Part shown: piece by piece, positions 34,029 to 42,871 of the stretch
Position numbering within the stretch: position 1 is the first letter of the stretch
How the letters are laid out: every line of letters starts with the position of its first letter
Assembly (NCBI RefSeq): GCF_003148495.1
Contig: NZ_QGGH01000001.1
Span: 1,446,347-1,510,346 of the forward strand
Reading direction: 5' to 3'
Origin: Mesorhizobium loti
Lineage (GTDB): Bacteria; Pseudomonadota; Alphaproteobacteria; Rhizobiales; Rhizobiaceae
Length of the DNA stretch: 64,000 nucleotides
The notes under the pieces: model-generated
Database searches by the model: none
Seen by the model: only the letters and a program-made list of their open reading frames with translations
What the model was told of the DNA's origin: nothing
Program-made: the position numbers and the translations under genes

Positions 34029-36320
34029 CTAAATAAGCTTCTCAAGCGTGATCGGCAAATCCCTTACTCTCTTCCCCGTCGCGTGAAACACCGCGTTGGC
34101 GATCGCCGGCGCCACGCCGACGATGGCCAGTTCGCCAACACCTTTACCGCCGAGCACGGAGGAATGCAGATCGGGGATGCCGACCGAGATCACCTCGATG
34201 TCGGGAATGTCGGCATTGGTCGGCACGAGATAGTCGGCGAGGTTGTTGTTGACGATGCGGCCGTGGCGGCGGTCGACGATGCCTTCTTCGAGCAGCGCCT
34301 GGCCGATGCCCATGATGATGCCGCCCTTCCACTGGCTTTCGGCGAGTTTCGGGTTGTAGAGCCGCCCCGAATCCAGCGCCGACACGACGCGTGAGACGCG
34401 CACGGTGCCGAAATCCTCGTCGACGCGCACCTCGATGAAATGCGCGCACCAGGAGTGGCGGGAGTAGTCACCCTCGGTGTGCGGCAGCGCCATAGCGATG
34501 GTGGTGTAGTTCTTGTAGCGATCTTCTGGCGTCGAGTTGGCCGGCATGGTGTCGCCGGTGGCTTCGATGTGGTCGCGGCCGACGCTTTTGAGCAGTTCGG
34601 CGATCGAGACATCGGGGCCGTCGCCGCGCGGCGAGCCGATACGGCCATTGGCGACGACCAGCGTGTTGGCCTGCAGCGCATGGAAGGGCGAGCGCGGATC
34701 GCTGATGGCGAGGCCGACCAGCTGGTCGAGCGCCGATGTCGCCGCCTTGTAGACCGCACCCGTCATCACGCCGGCCAGCCGCGAACCGCCGGTGACGCCG
34801 GCACGGGGAAAGCGCGAGTCGCCGAGCTTCACCACCACGTCGTCAGCTCGCACGCCGACCGTTTCAGCGGCGGTCTGCGCCAGGATGGTGTAGGTGCCCT
34901 GGCCCATGTCGATCGACGAGCTTTCGACCTCGACGGAGCCGTCGGCCAGGATGCGCACGATCGCCTCGCCATAGGCGCGTCGAACCGGATAGGTGCCGGC
35001 GGCTACTCCCCAGCCGATCAGCTGGTTGCCGTCGCGCATCGAGCGCGGTTCTGATGTGCGCCTGGCCCAGCCGAAGCGCTCGGCGCCGGTGGCAAAAGCC
35101 TCGCGCAACTGTCTGGTCGACCAGGCTTTTTTGGCATGCGGGTCCTGTTCGGCATAGTTTCTCAGCCGGATTTCCAGCGGATCGATGCCGACCTCGTAGG
35201 CGAGCTCGTCGATGGCGCTTTCGATGCCGAAGGCCGAGGGGTTTTCGCCCGGCGCGCGCATGGCGCCAGGCATCACCGAATTCACCCGCACGACATTCTG
35301 CCTGGAGGAGAAATTCGGCGTCGCATACATGATCGAGGTGACCGACCCCAGCGGCTCGACCCACATGCCGTCCATCGATGTCTCGTTGACGCCGCGATGC
35401 ACGATCGACTGGATTTTTCCTTGCCGGTCGGCGCCGATGGTCACTGTCTGGCGCGTCGCGGCGCGGCCGCCGTAACCGGTGAAGGTCTGCGGCCGCGTCA
35501 TCACCAGCCGCACCGGCCGGCCGAGCATCTTGGCGGCACATGCCGCCACAGCGCCATGGCTGAGCGCCAACGCCTTGGAGCCGAAGCCGCCACCAATATA
35601 GGGCGAGACCAGCCGTACGTTCTCGAACGGCACGCCGAACCATTCGGCATAGGTGCGGGCCATACCGTCCAGCCACTGGCTCGGCTCCCACACGGTGAGC
35701 TGGTCACCCTCCCAGCGGGCGATCAGGCCGTGCGGCTCCATCGGCGCCTGGTATTCGCGCGGCGTGTTGTAGGCAGCACAAATCCGCACCGGGGCCGAGG
35801 CGAATGCACCTTGCGCGTCACCCCATTCCTTGGTCATGGCGTCGATCGGAATGCCGTCGCCGGCCTTGGCGTCGCTGAGGTCGACGATCGAAGGCGTCTC
35901 GTCATAGCTGACCTTGACCAGTGCTGCCGCCGCGACCGCCTGCTCGAAGGTCTCGGCGACCACAGCGGCGACATGCTGACCGGAGAAGCTGATGTCGCGA
36001 GCCAGCGGGCAATAGGGCTTGTCGGGCGGCGGCGTGCCGAACCAGTCCGCCGCTGTCCTGAGGCTGATGATGGTGTCAGGCGTCAGCACTTGCAGCACGC
36101 CGGGCGCTGCCTCGGCCGCGTTCGTGTCGATCGCGCGCACCTTGCCGGATGCAATCGTGCTTTCGACCAGCACGGCGTAGGCGAGGCCTTCGAGCTGCTG
36201 CTCGACGGCGTATTTCGCCGCACCGGTGATCTTGGCCGGACCGTCGACGCGCGACAGCCGGCCGCCGACGGCTTCCGCACCGTCGGATGCGTCACCATGT
36301 CTGATGTTGTGAACCGTCAT
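34029..36320 (-). CDS. Molybdenum-binding subunit of a PaoABC-like aldehyde oxidoreductase (copy A)
   Basis: Large subunit of 763 residues, xanthine-oxidase family, holding the molybdopterin cofactor. The start MTVHNIRHGDASDGAEAVGG overlaps the stop of the FAD-subunit gene (ATGA), so a longer open frame was rejected. Recognisable parts are VDGPAKITGAAKYA near the N-terminus, the cofactor loop VSPYIGGGFGSKALAL, AMRAPGENPSAFGIESAIDE, SIDMGQGTYTILAQTAAE and the catalytic-Glu motif GGKGVGELAIVG. This subunit arrangement and the 4Fe-4S-type FAD subunit match the E. coli periplasmic aldehyde oxidoreductase PaoC. No Tat signal is seen in the operon, so it is probably cytoplasmic. The substrate is likely an aromatic or aliphatic aldehyde. 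Confidence 0.9.
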   Translation of the reverse strand: MTVHNIRHGDASDGAEAVGGRLSRVDGPAKITGAAKYAVEQQLEGLAYAVLVESTIASGKVRAIDTNAAEAAPGVLQVLTPDTIISLRTAADWFGTPPPDKPYCPLARDISFSGQHVAAVVAETFEQAVAAAALVKVSYDETPSIVDLSDAKAGDGIPIDAMTKEWGDAQGAFASAPVRICAAYNTPREYQAPMEPHGLIARWEGDQLTVWEPSQWLDGMARTYAEWFGVPFENVRLVSPYIGGGFGSKALALSHGAVAACAAKMLGRPVRLVMTRPQTFTGYGGRAATRQTVTIGADRQGKIQSIVHRGVNETSMDGMWVEPLGSVTSIMYATPNFSSRQNVVRVNSVMPGAMRAPGENPSAFGIESAIDELAYEVGIDPLEIRLRNYAEQDPHAKKAWSTRQLREAFATGAERFGWARRTSEPRSMRDGNQLIGWGVAAGTYPVRRAYGEAIVRILADGSVEVESSSIDMGQGTYTILAQTAAETVGVRADDVVVKLGDSRFPRAGVTGGSRLAGVMTGAVYKAATSALDQLVGLAISDPRSPFHALQANTLVVANGRIGSPRGDGPDVSIAELLKSVGRDHIEATGDTMPANSTPEDRYKNYTTIAMALPHTEGDYSRHSWCAHFIEVRVDEDFGTVRVSRVVSALDSGRLYNPKLAESQWKGGIIMGIGQALLEEGIVDRRHGRIVNNNLADYLVPTNADIPDIEVISVGIPDLHSSVLGGKGVGELAIVGVAPAIANAVFHATGKRVRDLPITLEKLI

Positions 36321-37300
36321 GCCGTTTCTCCCATCTTGAGAATAGCCCGCGCGACAACGCGCGGCGCCAGTTCGATCTTGTAGTGGTTGGCGCCATGGTC
36401 GGTGGCGCCTTCGACGGCGAGCAGGCTGGCGGCGCGGACAGCGTCCGGCTCCAGCACCTTGCCCTTCAGCGCGTCCTCCACGGCCCGCGCACGCCAAGGC
36501 TTGGTCGCGACGCCGCCGAGCGCCACACGCAAATCACGGATGGTGCGCCCATCGGCCTCGAACTCGATGCCGACAGCAGCACTTGCCGCGGCAAACTCAT
36601 AGGATTGCCGGTCGCGGATCTTGAGGTAAGTCGAACGCCGGGCAGAGGCCGAGCCGGGGATCTCGATCGCGGTGATCATCTCGCCCGGTTCGATCGCGTG
36701 TTCCCTGTCCGGCGTGGTGCCGGGCAGCAGGAAAAAGTCGTCGACCGGAACCTGGCTCTGGCCCAGATGCACGACCGCATCGAAAGCGACCAAGGCCACT
36801 GCGAGATCGCCGGGATACATGGCGATGCAGGCGTCGCTGGTGCCGAGCACGGCGTGTCCCTTTGTGACGCCGCCGATCGCCGAACAGCCGCTGCCGGGTT
36901 CCCGCTTGTTGCAGGCAGGGAAATTCGCCGGGTCGCGGAAATAGGGGCAACGCGTGCGCTGCATCAGATTGCCGCCGATGGTCGCCATGTTGCGGATCTG
37001 CGCCGAGGCCGCCTGCCACAGGGCTTCTGAGACGGCGGGGAAGCGGCTCTTGATGTCGGCATGATCGGCGACATGGCCCATCTTGGCCAGCGCTCCGATG
37101 ATGGCGCTGCGCTCGCTCACCTCGATGCCGTTCAGCCCCTTGAGATGGGTGATGTCGACCAGCGTCTCGGGCTCGGCGACGCCGCATTTGGCGAGGTCGA
37201 TCAGCGTGGTGCCGCCGGCGAGCAGCATGGCACCGGGCAGGGCGGCCGCCTGGCGCGCAGCATCGACTGAAGCAGCGCGCAGATAGGAAAAATCCCTCAT
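36317..37300 (-). CDS. FAD-binding subunit of a PaoABC-like aldehyde oxidoreductase (copy A)
   Basis: Medium subunit of 327 residues. It starts [20 protein letters not shown] and has the FAD-binding motif MLLAGGTTLIDLAKCGV and the second FAD loop ATIGGNLMQRTRCPYF. After this comes a Cys-rich insert (RCPYFRDPANFPACNKREPGSGC) that in PaoB-type subunits binds an extra [4Fe-4S] cluster. Start and stop overlap the flanking subunit genes by four bases each. Order on the minus strand is 2Fe-2S, FAD, Mo, as in paoABC. Confidence 0.92.
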   Translation of the reverse strand: MRDFSYLRAASVDAARQAAALPGAMLLAGGTTLIDLAKCGVAEPETLVDITHLKGLNGIEVSERSAIIGALAKMGHVADHADIKSRFPAVSEALWQAASAQIRNMATIGGNLMQRTRCPYFRDPANFPACNKREPGSGCSAIGGVTKGHAVLGTSDACIAMYPGDLAVALVAFDAVVHLGQSQVPVDDFFLLPGTTPDREHAIEPGEMITAIEIPGSASARRSTYLKIRDRQSYEFAAASAAVGIEFEADGRTIRDLRVALGGVATKPWRARAVEDALKGKVLEPDAVRAASLLAVEGATDHGANHYKIELAPRVVARAILKMGETA

Positions 37301-37770
37301 GATGCGACCTCCTGGGCTGCTTGGCGGACGGCGGCGACGATGTGTGGATAGGCGCCGCAGCGGCAGAGATTGCCGGCCATGTATTCGCGGATTTCCTCGT
37401 CCGAGCCGGCATGGCCTTCGCGGATGCAGGCGACCGCCGACATGATCTGGCCGGGCGTGCAATAGCCGCACTGGAAGGCGTCCTGTTCGAGGAAGGCAGC
37501 CTGCACGGGATGCATTTCGCCCTCCCGTGCAAGCCCCTCTATGGTGGTGACGGTGCGGCCCTGAGCTTGAGCTGCAAGTGTGAGACAAGCCAGCACGCGC
37601 TCGCCGTCGACATGCACGGTGCAGGCGCCGCACTGGCCGTGGTCGCAGCCCTTCTTGGTGCCGGTCAGGCCAAGGCGGTCGCGCAAGGCGTCGAGCAGCG
37701 TGACGCGCGGCTCGAGTTGCAGTTCGTGATGGTGGCCGTTGATATCGAGATAGACGGGGATTTTCGTCAT
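37297..37770 (-). CDS. 2Fe-2S subunit of a PaoABC-like aldehyde oxidoreductase (copy A)
   Basis: Small electron-transfer subunit of 157 residues with two [2Fe-2S] clusters. The ferredoxin-like cluster is bound by [21 protein letters not shown] and the second by [11 protein letters not shown] and [13 protein letters not shown]. The start is [19 protein letters not shown], preceded on the minus strand by GGAG about 10 bp upstream. The 31 bp up to and including the start codon are identical to those in front of the second copy. There is no Tat signal peptide, unlike E. coli PaoA. Confidence 0.93.
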   Translation of the reverse strand: MTKIPVYLDINGHHHELQLEPRVTLLDALRDRLGLTGTKKGCDHGQCGACTVHVDGERVLACLTLAAQAQGRTVTTIEGLAREGEMHPVQAAFLEQDAFQCGYCTPGQIMSAVACIREGHAGSDEEIREYMAGNLCRCGAYPHIVAAVRQAAQEVAS

Positions 37771-37849
37771 GGGCGTCTGGCTCCAGTTGCTTGACGCGAA
37801 GTCGGTTGATCTCATGTTGGGCAGGCGGCGGACCTAGTGCCCGCTGTCC

Positions 37850-38004
37850 GGCCCTTCGCTGTCGCTCCGTGCCCTTCGGGCATTCAGCCCCTTAAAAAGG
37901 TGTCCACTGGACCTTTTGATCCGCCCGAAGGCGGACCGGGCCTTCACCGTTCGTCGTTCAGGAAGCCAAGCAATTGGCTTCCTGTCCGCTACGCGGATCA
38001 CTCC
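37850..38004. repeat. Hairpin-rich intergenic repeat between the two oxidoreductase operons
   Basis: Several perfect inverted repeats are visible: AAAGGT/ACCTTT, TCCGCC/GGCGGA, GGAAGCCAA/TTGGCTTCC (37961-37982, GCAA loop) and TCCGC/GCGGA. No gene is present. It may terminate the upstream (copy B) operon and is probably a dispersed intergenic repeat. Confidence 0.55.
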
Positions 38005-40263
38005 TCACCCCAGCAGGTCCTCGATGCGGATTGGAAAGCGCCGGGGCCGCACGCCGGTTGCATGCCAGACCGCATTGGCGATGGCGCCAGCCGTGCCGGT
38101 GATGCCGATTTCGCCAACGCCCTTGATGCCGAGCGCGTTAACGTAGGGGTCGTCCTCGTGGACCAGCAGCGCCTCGACCGACGGCACGTCGGCATTCACC
38201 GGGACATGATATTCGGCGAGGTTGGCATTCTGGATCCGGCCCGAGCGCCGGTCGGTGATGGCTTCCTCATGCAGCGCGAAGGAAATGCCCCAGATCATGC
38301 CGCCATAATACTGGCTGCGCACCAGCCGCGGATTGATGACCCGTCCGGCGGCGAACGCGCCGACCAGCCTTGTGACACGGATCTGGCCGAAATCCGGATC
38401 AACCTTCACCTCGGCGAACACGGCGCCATGCGCGTGCTTGGCATAGGTCTCCTGGGACGCTGGATCCGGAGCGCCCTTGCCATGGGCTTCGATCTCGGTG
38501 AGGCCCGCGCGCATGAGGATCTCGGCATAGCTTTCACCGCGGCTTTCATCGTCGCGTCGGTAAAGGCGGCCGCCGCGCGCCAGCACGCCTTCGTTGCCGG
38601 CACCGAATAGCGGTGAGGCCTCGTTGCCGGTGGCGAGATCGGCGAGCCTGGCGATGACGGCAGCACCCGCATTGTGGATTGCCATGCCGGCCGTCGCCGT
38701 GTGACCGGAGCCGCCGGCAATGCCTGCATTGGGCAGGTCGGAACTGCCGGCCCTGAACTCGACCCGGTCGATGTCCAGTCCCAGTCCGTCGGCGGCGATC
38801 TGGGCAAACGCTGTCCAGGCGCCTTGTCCCATATCCTGCGCGCCGGTCTCCATCAGGCCGCTGCCGTCGCTTCTCAGCACGGCGCGGGCCTCGGCCTGGA
38901 ACATCAGGGCCGGAAACGTCGCCGTGCCCATGCCCCAGCCGGTCAGGAAACCGTCCGCGTCGCGCATCAGCCGCGGCTGAAGCGGGCGGCTCGCCCAGCC
39001 GAACGTCTCAGCCGCTTGCCTGTAGCATTCGCGCAGCGCCTTGGAGGAAAACGGCTTGCCGGTCATCGGCTCGACCTCGGCATAGTTCCGCAGCCGGAAT
39101 TCCAGCGGGTCCATGCCGCAGGCGTGAGCCGCCTCATCGATGGCGCTCTCCAGAGCGATCGAGCCGGTGGCTTCGCCGGGTGCCCGCATGAACAGCGGCG
39201 TACCGGTGTCGAGCCGCACGGCATCGTGCGAGGTCGCGATGGCCGGGCTGGCATAGAGCGTGTGCGAGGCATCCGCGGCCGGTTCGAAGAAATCGTCGAA
39301 GGTGCTCGACGCGGTCCTGGCGTGATGGTCGATGGCCGTCAGCCGCCCTTCGCCATCCATGCCCATGCGCAGCGTCTGGCGCGTCGGCGCGCGATGGCCG
39401 ACCGGGCCGTACATCTGCTCGCGCCGCAGCACCAGCTTGACCGGTCGGCCAACAAGACGAGCCGCCAGGATGCCGAGCACCTGCGGACCGGAGATCATGC
39501 CTTTCGAACCGAAGCCGCCGCCAAGGAACGGACTGCGGATGTGGATGTTTTCCGGCGCGATGCCGAACAGGCCGGCGATGCGGCCCTGCGCCATGGCAAG
39601 GCCCTGGCTCGGCGTGTCGATCGACAGCCTGTCGCCATCCCAGGCGACGACGATCGCGTGCGGCTCCATGGCATTGTGGTACTGGGCCGGGGTCTCGTAG
39701 GTGGCTTCGATCCGCGTCTTTGCCGATCTGAGGCCCGTCTCGACATCGCCTTTGTGCTGCACGGCCGGACCGCCGATGCCGACACCACGCGGCACGAAGC
39801 TCTTGGCGCCGTCGAGGCCAACGCGCGCCGGCAGTGCTTCATAGCGCGGCGACAGCAGTGCTGCTCCTTCGGTCGCGGCCTCCAGCGTCTCGGCGATCAC
39901 CACGGCGATGCTCTGGTTGGGGTAGCGGACCTGATCGTTCTGCAGCAGGTCGAGCCGGAACATGAAGGGGTTGTCCTTGGCATCCGGATCGATGGCGAGC
40001 GCCGGCCGGTTCTTGGGCGTCATCACCTCGACCACGCCCTTGTGCGCCTTGGCCGCCTCGGTATCCAGCGCGGCAACGCGGCCGCGCGCGATGCTGCTGA
40101 CGGCCAGCACGGCGTAGAGCATGCCGGGCGGATGGTTGTCGGCGGCATAGCGCGCGCCACCGGTGACTTTCAGAAAGCCGTCGCGGCGGGTCAGCGGCTG
40201 GCCGATGCTGGAGCCCTGCCGGGCATGGGCGGGTTGCTGGTTGAGGCTGAGTTCAAGCGTCAT
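38005..40263 (-). CDS. Molybdenum-binding subunit of a PaoABC-like aldehyde oxidoreductase (copy B)
   Basis: Large subunit of 752 residues, paralogue of copy A. Family parts are LTRRDGFLKVTGGARYAADN, the loop RSPFLGGGFGSKGMI, FMRAPGEATGSIALESAIDE, ETGAQDMGQGAWTAFAQIAAD and the catalytic-Glu segment IKGVGEIGITGTAGAIANAVW. Its start overlaps the FAD-subunit stop by 11 bp. The divergence between copies A and B suggests different aldehyde specificities rather than a recent gene dosage event. Confidence 0.9.
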   Translation of the reverse strand: MTLELSLNQQPAHARQGSSIGQPLTRRDGFLKVTGGARYAADNHPPGMLYAVLAVSSIARGRVAALDTEAAKAHKGVVEVMTPKNRPALAIDPDAKDNPFMFRLDLLQNDQVRYPNQSIAVVIAETLEAATEGAALLSPRYEALPARVGLDGAKSFVPRGVGIGGPAVQHKGDVETGLRSAKTRIEATYETPAQYHNAMEPHAIVVAWDGDRLSIDTPSQGLAMAQGRIAGLFGIAPENIHIRSPFLGGGFGSKGMISGPQVLGILAARLVGRPVKLVLRREQMYGPVGHRAPTRQTLRMGMDGEGRLTAIDHHARTASSTFDDFFEPAADASHTLYASPAIATSHDAVRLDTGTPLFMRAPGEATGSIALESAIDEAAHACGMDPLEFRLRNYAEVEPMTGKPFSSKALRECYRQAAETFGWASRPLQPRLMRDADGFLTGWGMGTATFPALMFQAEARAVLRSDGSGLMETGAQDMGQGAWTAFAQIAADGLGLDIDRVEFRAGSSDLPNAGIAGGSGHTATAGMAIHNAGAAVIARLADLATGNEASPLFGAGNEGVLARGGRLYRRDDESRGESYAEILMRAGLTEIEAHGKGAPDPASQETYAKHAHGAVFAEVKVDPDFGQIRVTRLVGAFAAGRVINPRLVRSQYYGGMIWGISFALHEEAITDRRSGRIQNANLAEYHVPVNADVPSVEALLVHEDDPYVNALGIKGVGEIGITGTAGAIANAVWHATGVRPRRFPIRIEDLLG

Positions 40264-41311
40264 GGCGCACTCCGGGAATGTTTGAGAACGGGGAGGCAGG
40301 AAGGGCTGGCAGACGCTTGGGCGTTCCCGAAAGGGCTGAAATCAGCGCCCTGACCACGATGCGGCGGGCAAGCTCGATCTTGAACGCATTGTCGCCGGAG
40401 GGGCTGGCATCGGCCAAGGCGGCGTCCGCCGCGCTGGCGAAGGTCGCCTCGTTGGCATCCGCGCCAAGCAGGACGGCTTCGGCCGAGCGCGCCCGCCACG
40501 GCTTCGCCGCGACGCCGCCCAGCGCCAGCCTTGCGGCGCGGATCTTGCCGCCATCGACGACGAGCGCCGCGGCGGCCGACACGACGGCAAAGGCATAGGA
40601 GGTGCGTTCGCGCACTTTCAGGTAACGGGCATTGGCGGAGAAGGAGGCAGCCTCCGCCGGCAGGCGCACCGCCACGATCAGGTCGCCGGGCTCCAGCGCA
40701 TTCTCCCGCTGCGGCGTTTCACCGGGAAGCCGGTGGAATTCCTCCAGCGTCACATGGCGCCGGCCCTTCTTGCCTTCGATCTCGACCACGGCGTCGAGCG
40801 CCACCAGCGGCACGCAGAAATCCGACGGATGGGTGGCGATGCAGGCGTCGCTCCAGCCGAGCACGGCGTGCAGGCGGTTCTCGCCTTCCAGCGCGTCGCA
40901 ACCGGCGCCAGGCTCGCGCCTGTTGCAGGCGCTGGCGGTGTCGTAGAAATAGCTGCAGCGCGTGCGCTGCAGGAGATTGCCGCCGACGGTGGCGGCGTTG
41001 CGAAGCTGCGCCGAAGCGCCCGACAGCAGCGCTTCGGCCACCGCCGGATAGGATTTCGCAAACTCCGGATCGTAGGCGAGGTCGGCATTGCGCACCAGCG
41101 CACCGATGCGCACGCCGCCATCGTCCAGCCGTTCGATGCGGTTGAGCTCCGGCAACCGGGAGATGTCGACGATACGTTCGGGACTGGCGATGCCGCCTTT
41201 CATCAGGTCGAGCAGATTGGTGCCGCCGGCGAGATAGGCCGAACCCGGCTCGGCCGCGGCTGCGATGGCGTCTGGGATGGTGGCGGGCCTGATGTAATCG
41301 AAGTCTCTCAT
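40253..41311 (-). CDS. FAD-binding subunit of a PaoABC-like aldehyde oxidoreductase (copy B)
   Basis: Medium subunit of 352 residues starting MRDFDYIRPATIPDAIAAAA. FAD motifs are YLAGGTNLLDLMKGGI and TVGGNLLQRTRCSYF. The Cys-rich [4Fe-4S] insert is RCSYFYDTASACNRREPGAGC, as in copy A. The last about 20 residues (PALPASPFSNIPGVRHDA) extend beyond copy A. It overlaps both neighbouring genes, consistent with one coupled operon. Confidence 0.92.
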   Translation of the reverse strand: MRDFDYIRPATIPDAIAAAAEPGSAYLAGGTNLLDLMKGGIASPERIVDISRLPELNRIERLDDGGVRIGALVRNADLAYDPEFAKSYPAVAEALLSGASAQLRNAATVGGNLLQRTRCSYFYDTASACNRREPGAGCDALEGENRLHAVLGWSDACIATHPSDFCVPLVALDAVVEIEGKKGRRHVTLEEFHRLPGETPQRENALEPGDLIVAVRLPAEAASFSANARYLKVRERTSYAFAVVSAAAALVVDGGKIRAARLALGGVAAKPWRARSAEAVLLGADANEATFASAADAALADASPSGDNAFKIELARRIVVRALISALSGTPKRLPALPASPFSNIPGVRHDA

Positions 41312-41805
41312 GCCGCGGTCCTCCGGTCTGCTTTGGCAAGCTGTTGCTGGGCCTCCAGGACGGCCTCGACGATGCCGCCATAGGCCGCGCAGCGGCATAT
41401 GTTGCCGCTCAGCCCCTCACGGATGCGTTCGGGATCGTCGCCGGCTTGCCCCTCGGCGATCAGGCCGAGCGTGCTCATGATCTGGCCGGGTGTGCAGAAC
41501 CCGCACTGGAAGCCGTCATGGGCGATGAAGGCGGCCTGCACCGGATGCAGTTCCTCGCCGTGGGCGACGCCTTCGATGGTCAAGACTTGGGCGCCGTCAT
41601 GGCTGACCGCCAGCGCCAGGCATGAGTTGATGCGCTTGCCGTCGACCAGCACCGTGCAGGCGCCGCACTGGCCGCGATCGCAGCCCTTCTTGGTGCCGGT
41701 AAGATCGAGCCGTTCGCGCAGCAGGTCGAGCAGGGTTACGCGTGGATCGACCTCCAGCTCGTGTCGGTGTCCGTTGATGGTGAGCGTGATGGGAAGGCTG
41801 GTCAT
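41308..41805 (-). CDS. 2Fe-2S subunit of a PaoABC-like aldehyde oxidoreductase (copy B)
   Basis: Small subunit of 165 residues with cluster motifs [21 protein letters not shown] and [11 protein letters not shown] plus GNICRCAAYGGIV. It starts MTSLPITLTINGHRHELEV, closely resembling copy A (LTGTKKGCD is shared). It is the first gene of the operon, divergent from a TetR gene about 290 bp away, which probably represses it. Confidence 0.93.
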   Translation of the reverse strand: MTSLPITLTINGHRHELEVDPRVTLLDLLRERLDLTGTKKGCDRGQCGACTVLVDGKRINSCLALAVSHDGAQVLTIEGVAHGEELHPVQAAFIAHDGFQCGFCTPGQIMSTLGLIAEGQAGDDPERIREGLSGNICRCAAYGGIVEAVLEAQQQLAKADRRTAA

Positions 41806-42012
41806 GGGCGTCTGGCTCCAGTTGCTTGACGCGGATGGGGTTGAACTGGTGCCTTGCCGGAGAAGGGCAAGGTAACCGTTTGGTCAGGTCTTGACGGGGA
41901 AAGTGGAAATTGCAGCGAATCTCCCGCGAGATAGGCGGGCAGGGGCGATGTCGGCTTGCAGGTTCGAAAGGCGTGACATACCGGTTCCCCTTCTTATATG
42001 ATAAAGGTACTC

Positions 42013-42040
42013 CACTAAAGCGGAGGCGCCTCCGTTTATT
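42013..42040. promoter_or_regulatory. Palindromic operator, probable TetR binding site
   Basis: CGGAGGCGCCTCCG (42021-42034) is a perfect 14-bp palindrome, and with flanking AA/TT it extends to about 18 bp with one mismatched pair. It lies in an otherwise AT-rich stretch between the divergent TetR and copy B oxidoreductase genes, about 60 bp before the TetR start. The size fits a TetR dimer site. The remainder of 41806-42095 has no gene. Confidence 0.6.
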
Positions 42041-42095
42041 ACGTGGGGGTTGACCCGGCCGGGTTCAAGCCCCCTGACACGATGTGGAGAAAAAA

Positions 42096-42722
42096 TTGGC
42101 CACCGAGCCGTCCGCCATTGCTGAACAGAAGGCCGAAGCCGCTGAGGCAAAGCCGCTGCGCGCGGATGCGCAGCGCAACCGCGACCGGCTGGTCGAGGTC
42201 GCCGCCGCCGTGTTTGCCGAGCGCGGCATCGATGGCTCGCTGGAGGAGATCGCGCGCCGCGCCGGCGTGGGCATAGGCACGCTCTACAGGCATTTCCCGA
42301 CGCGCGAGCATCTGGTCGAGGTGGTCTATCGCCGTGAGGTGGAGGGACTGTGCGCGGCCGCCGGCGAGCTCGCCCAAAGACATCCGTCCGATGTCGCGCT
42401 GGAACAGTGGATGCAGCGCTTCGTCGACTACATCGCCACCAAGCGCGGCCTGGCGACCAGCCTGCGCATTGTGCTTACCACCAATTCGACGCTGTTTTCC
42501 GACACGTTCGGCCGGGTGTCGCAAGCCTTGCGGCAGCTGGTCGAGGCGGCGGTGGCCGACGGCACCATCCGCGGCGATGTCGATGCTTCGGACGTGCTGC
42601 ACGCGCTGTCGGGCATCTACTCGGCGCCTGACACCCCGGAATGGCGCGACCGCTCGCGCCGGCTGGTCAAGCTCTTGATGGACGGGTTGCGGTTCGGGGC
42701 GGGGAAATCCACCAAGGCCTGA
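42096..42722 (+). CDS. TetR/AcrR-family transcriptional regulator
   Basis: Repressor of 208 residues. TTG 42096 is the preferred start because GGAG lies 7 bp upstream; a GTG four codons earlier overlaps this site. After a Glu/Ala-rich leader, the N-terminal helix-turn-helix reads DRLVEVAAAVFAERGIDGSLEEIARRAGVGIGTLYRHFPTRE, strongly conserved. The C-terminal helical ligand domain resembles the SBP/TetR_C type (RFVDYIATKRGLATSLRIVL). It is divergent from the copy B oxidoreductase operon and probably senses its aldehyde substrate or product. Confidence 0.92.
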   Translation: MATEPSAIAEQKAEAAEAKPLRADAQRNRDRLVEVAAAVFAERGIDGSLEEIARRAGVGIGTLYRHFPTREHLVEVVYRREVEGLCAAAGELAQRHPSDVALEQWMQRFVDYIATKRGLATSLRIVLTTNSTLFSDTFGRVSQALRQLVEAAVADGTIRGDVDASDVLHALSGIYSAPDTPEWRDRSRRLVKLLMDGLRFGAGKSTKA

Positions 42723-42871
42723 TGGCCCACGCCGTCGGTACAAGGCAGACGAGAGCCTTGTAAGCAGGCACGTCCGTTGGTCATGTCCGGCCGGATTGGC
42801 ACACCGCGCTTGCAACTGAACGAGAGCGGTTGTTAAATTCCTCACATTTCAAGTGACCGACAGGCCCACGC

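Noticed and set aside
38674..40353. A 559-codon plus-strand frame opposite the copy B molybdenum subunit
   Set aside because: Antisense shadow; the minus-strand product has all cofactor-binding motifs.
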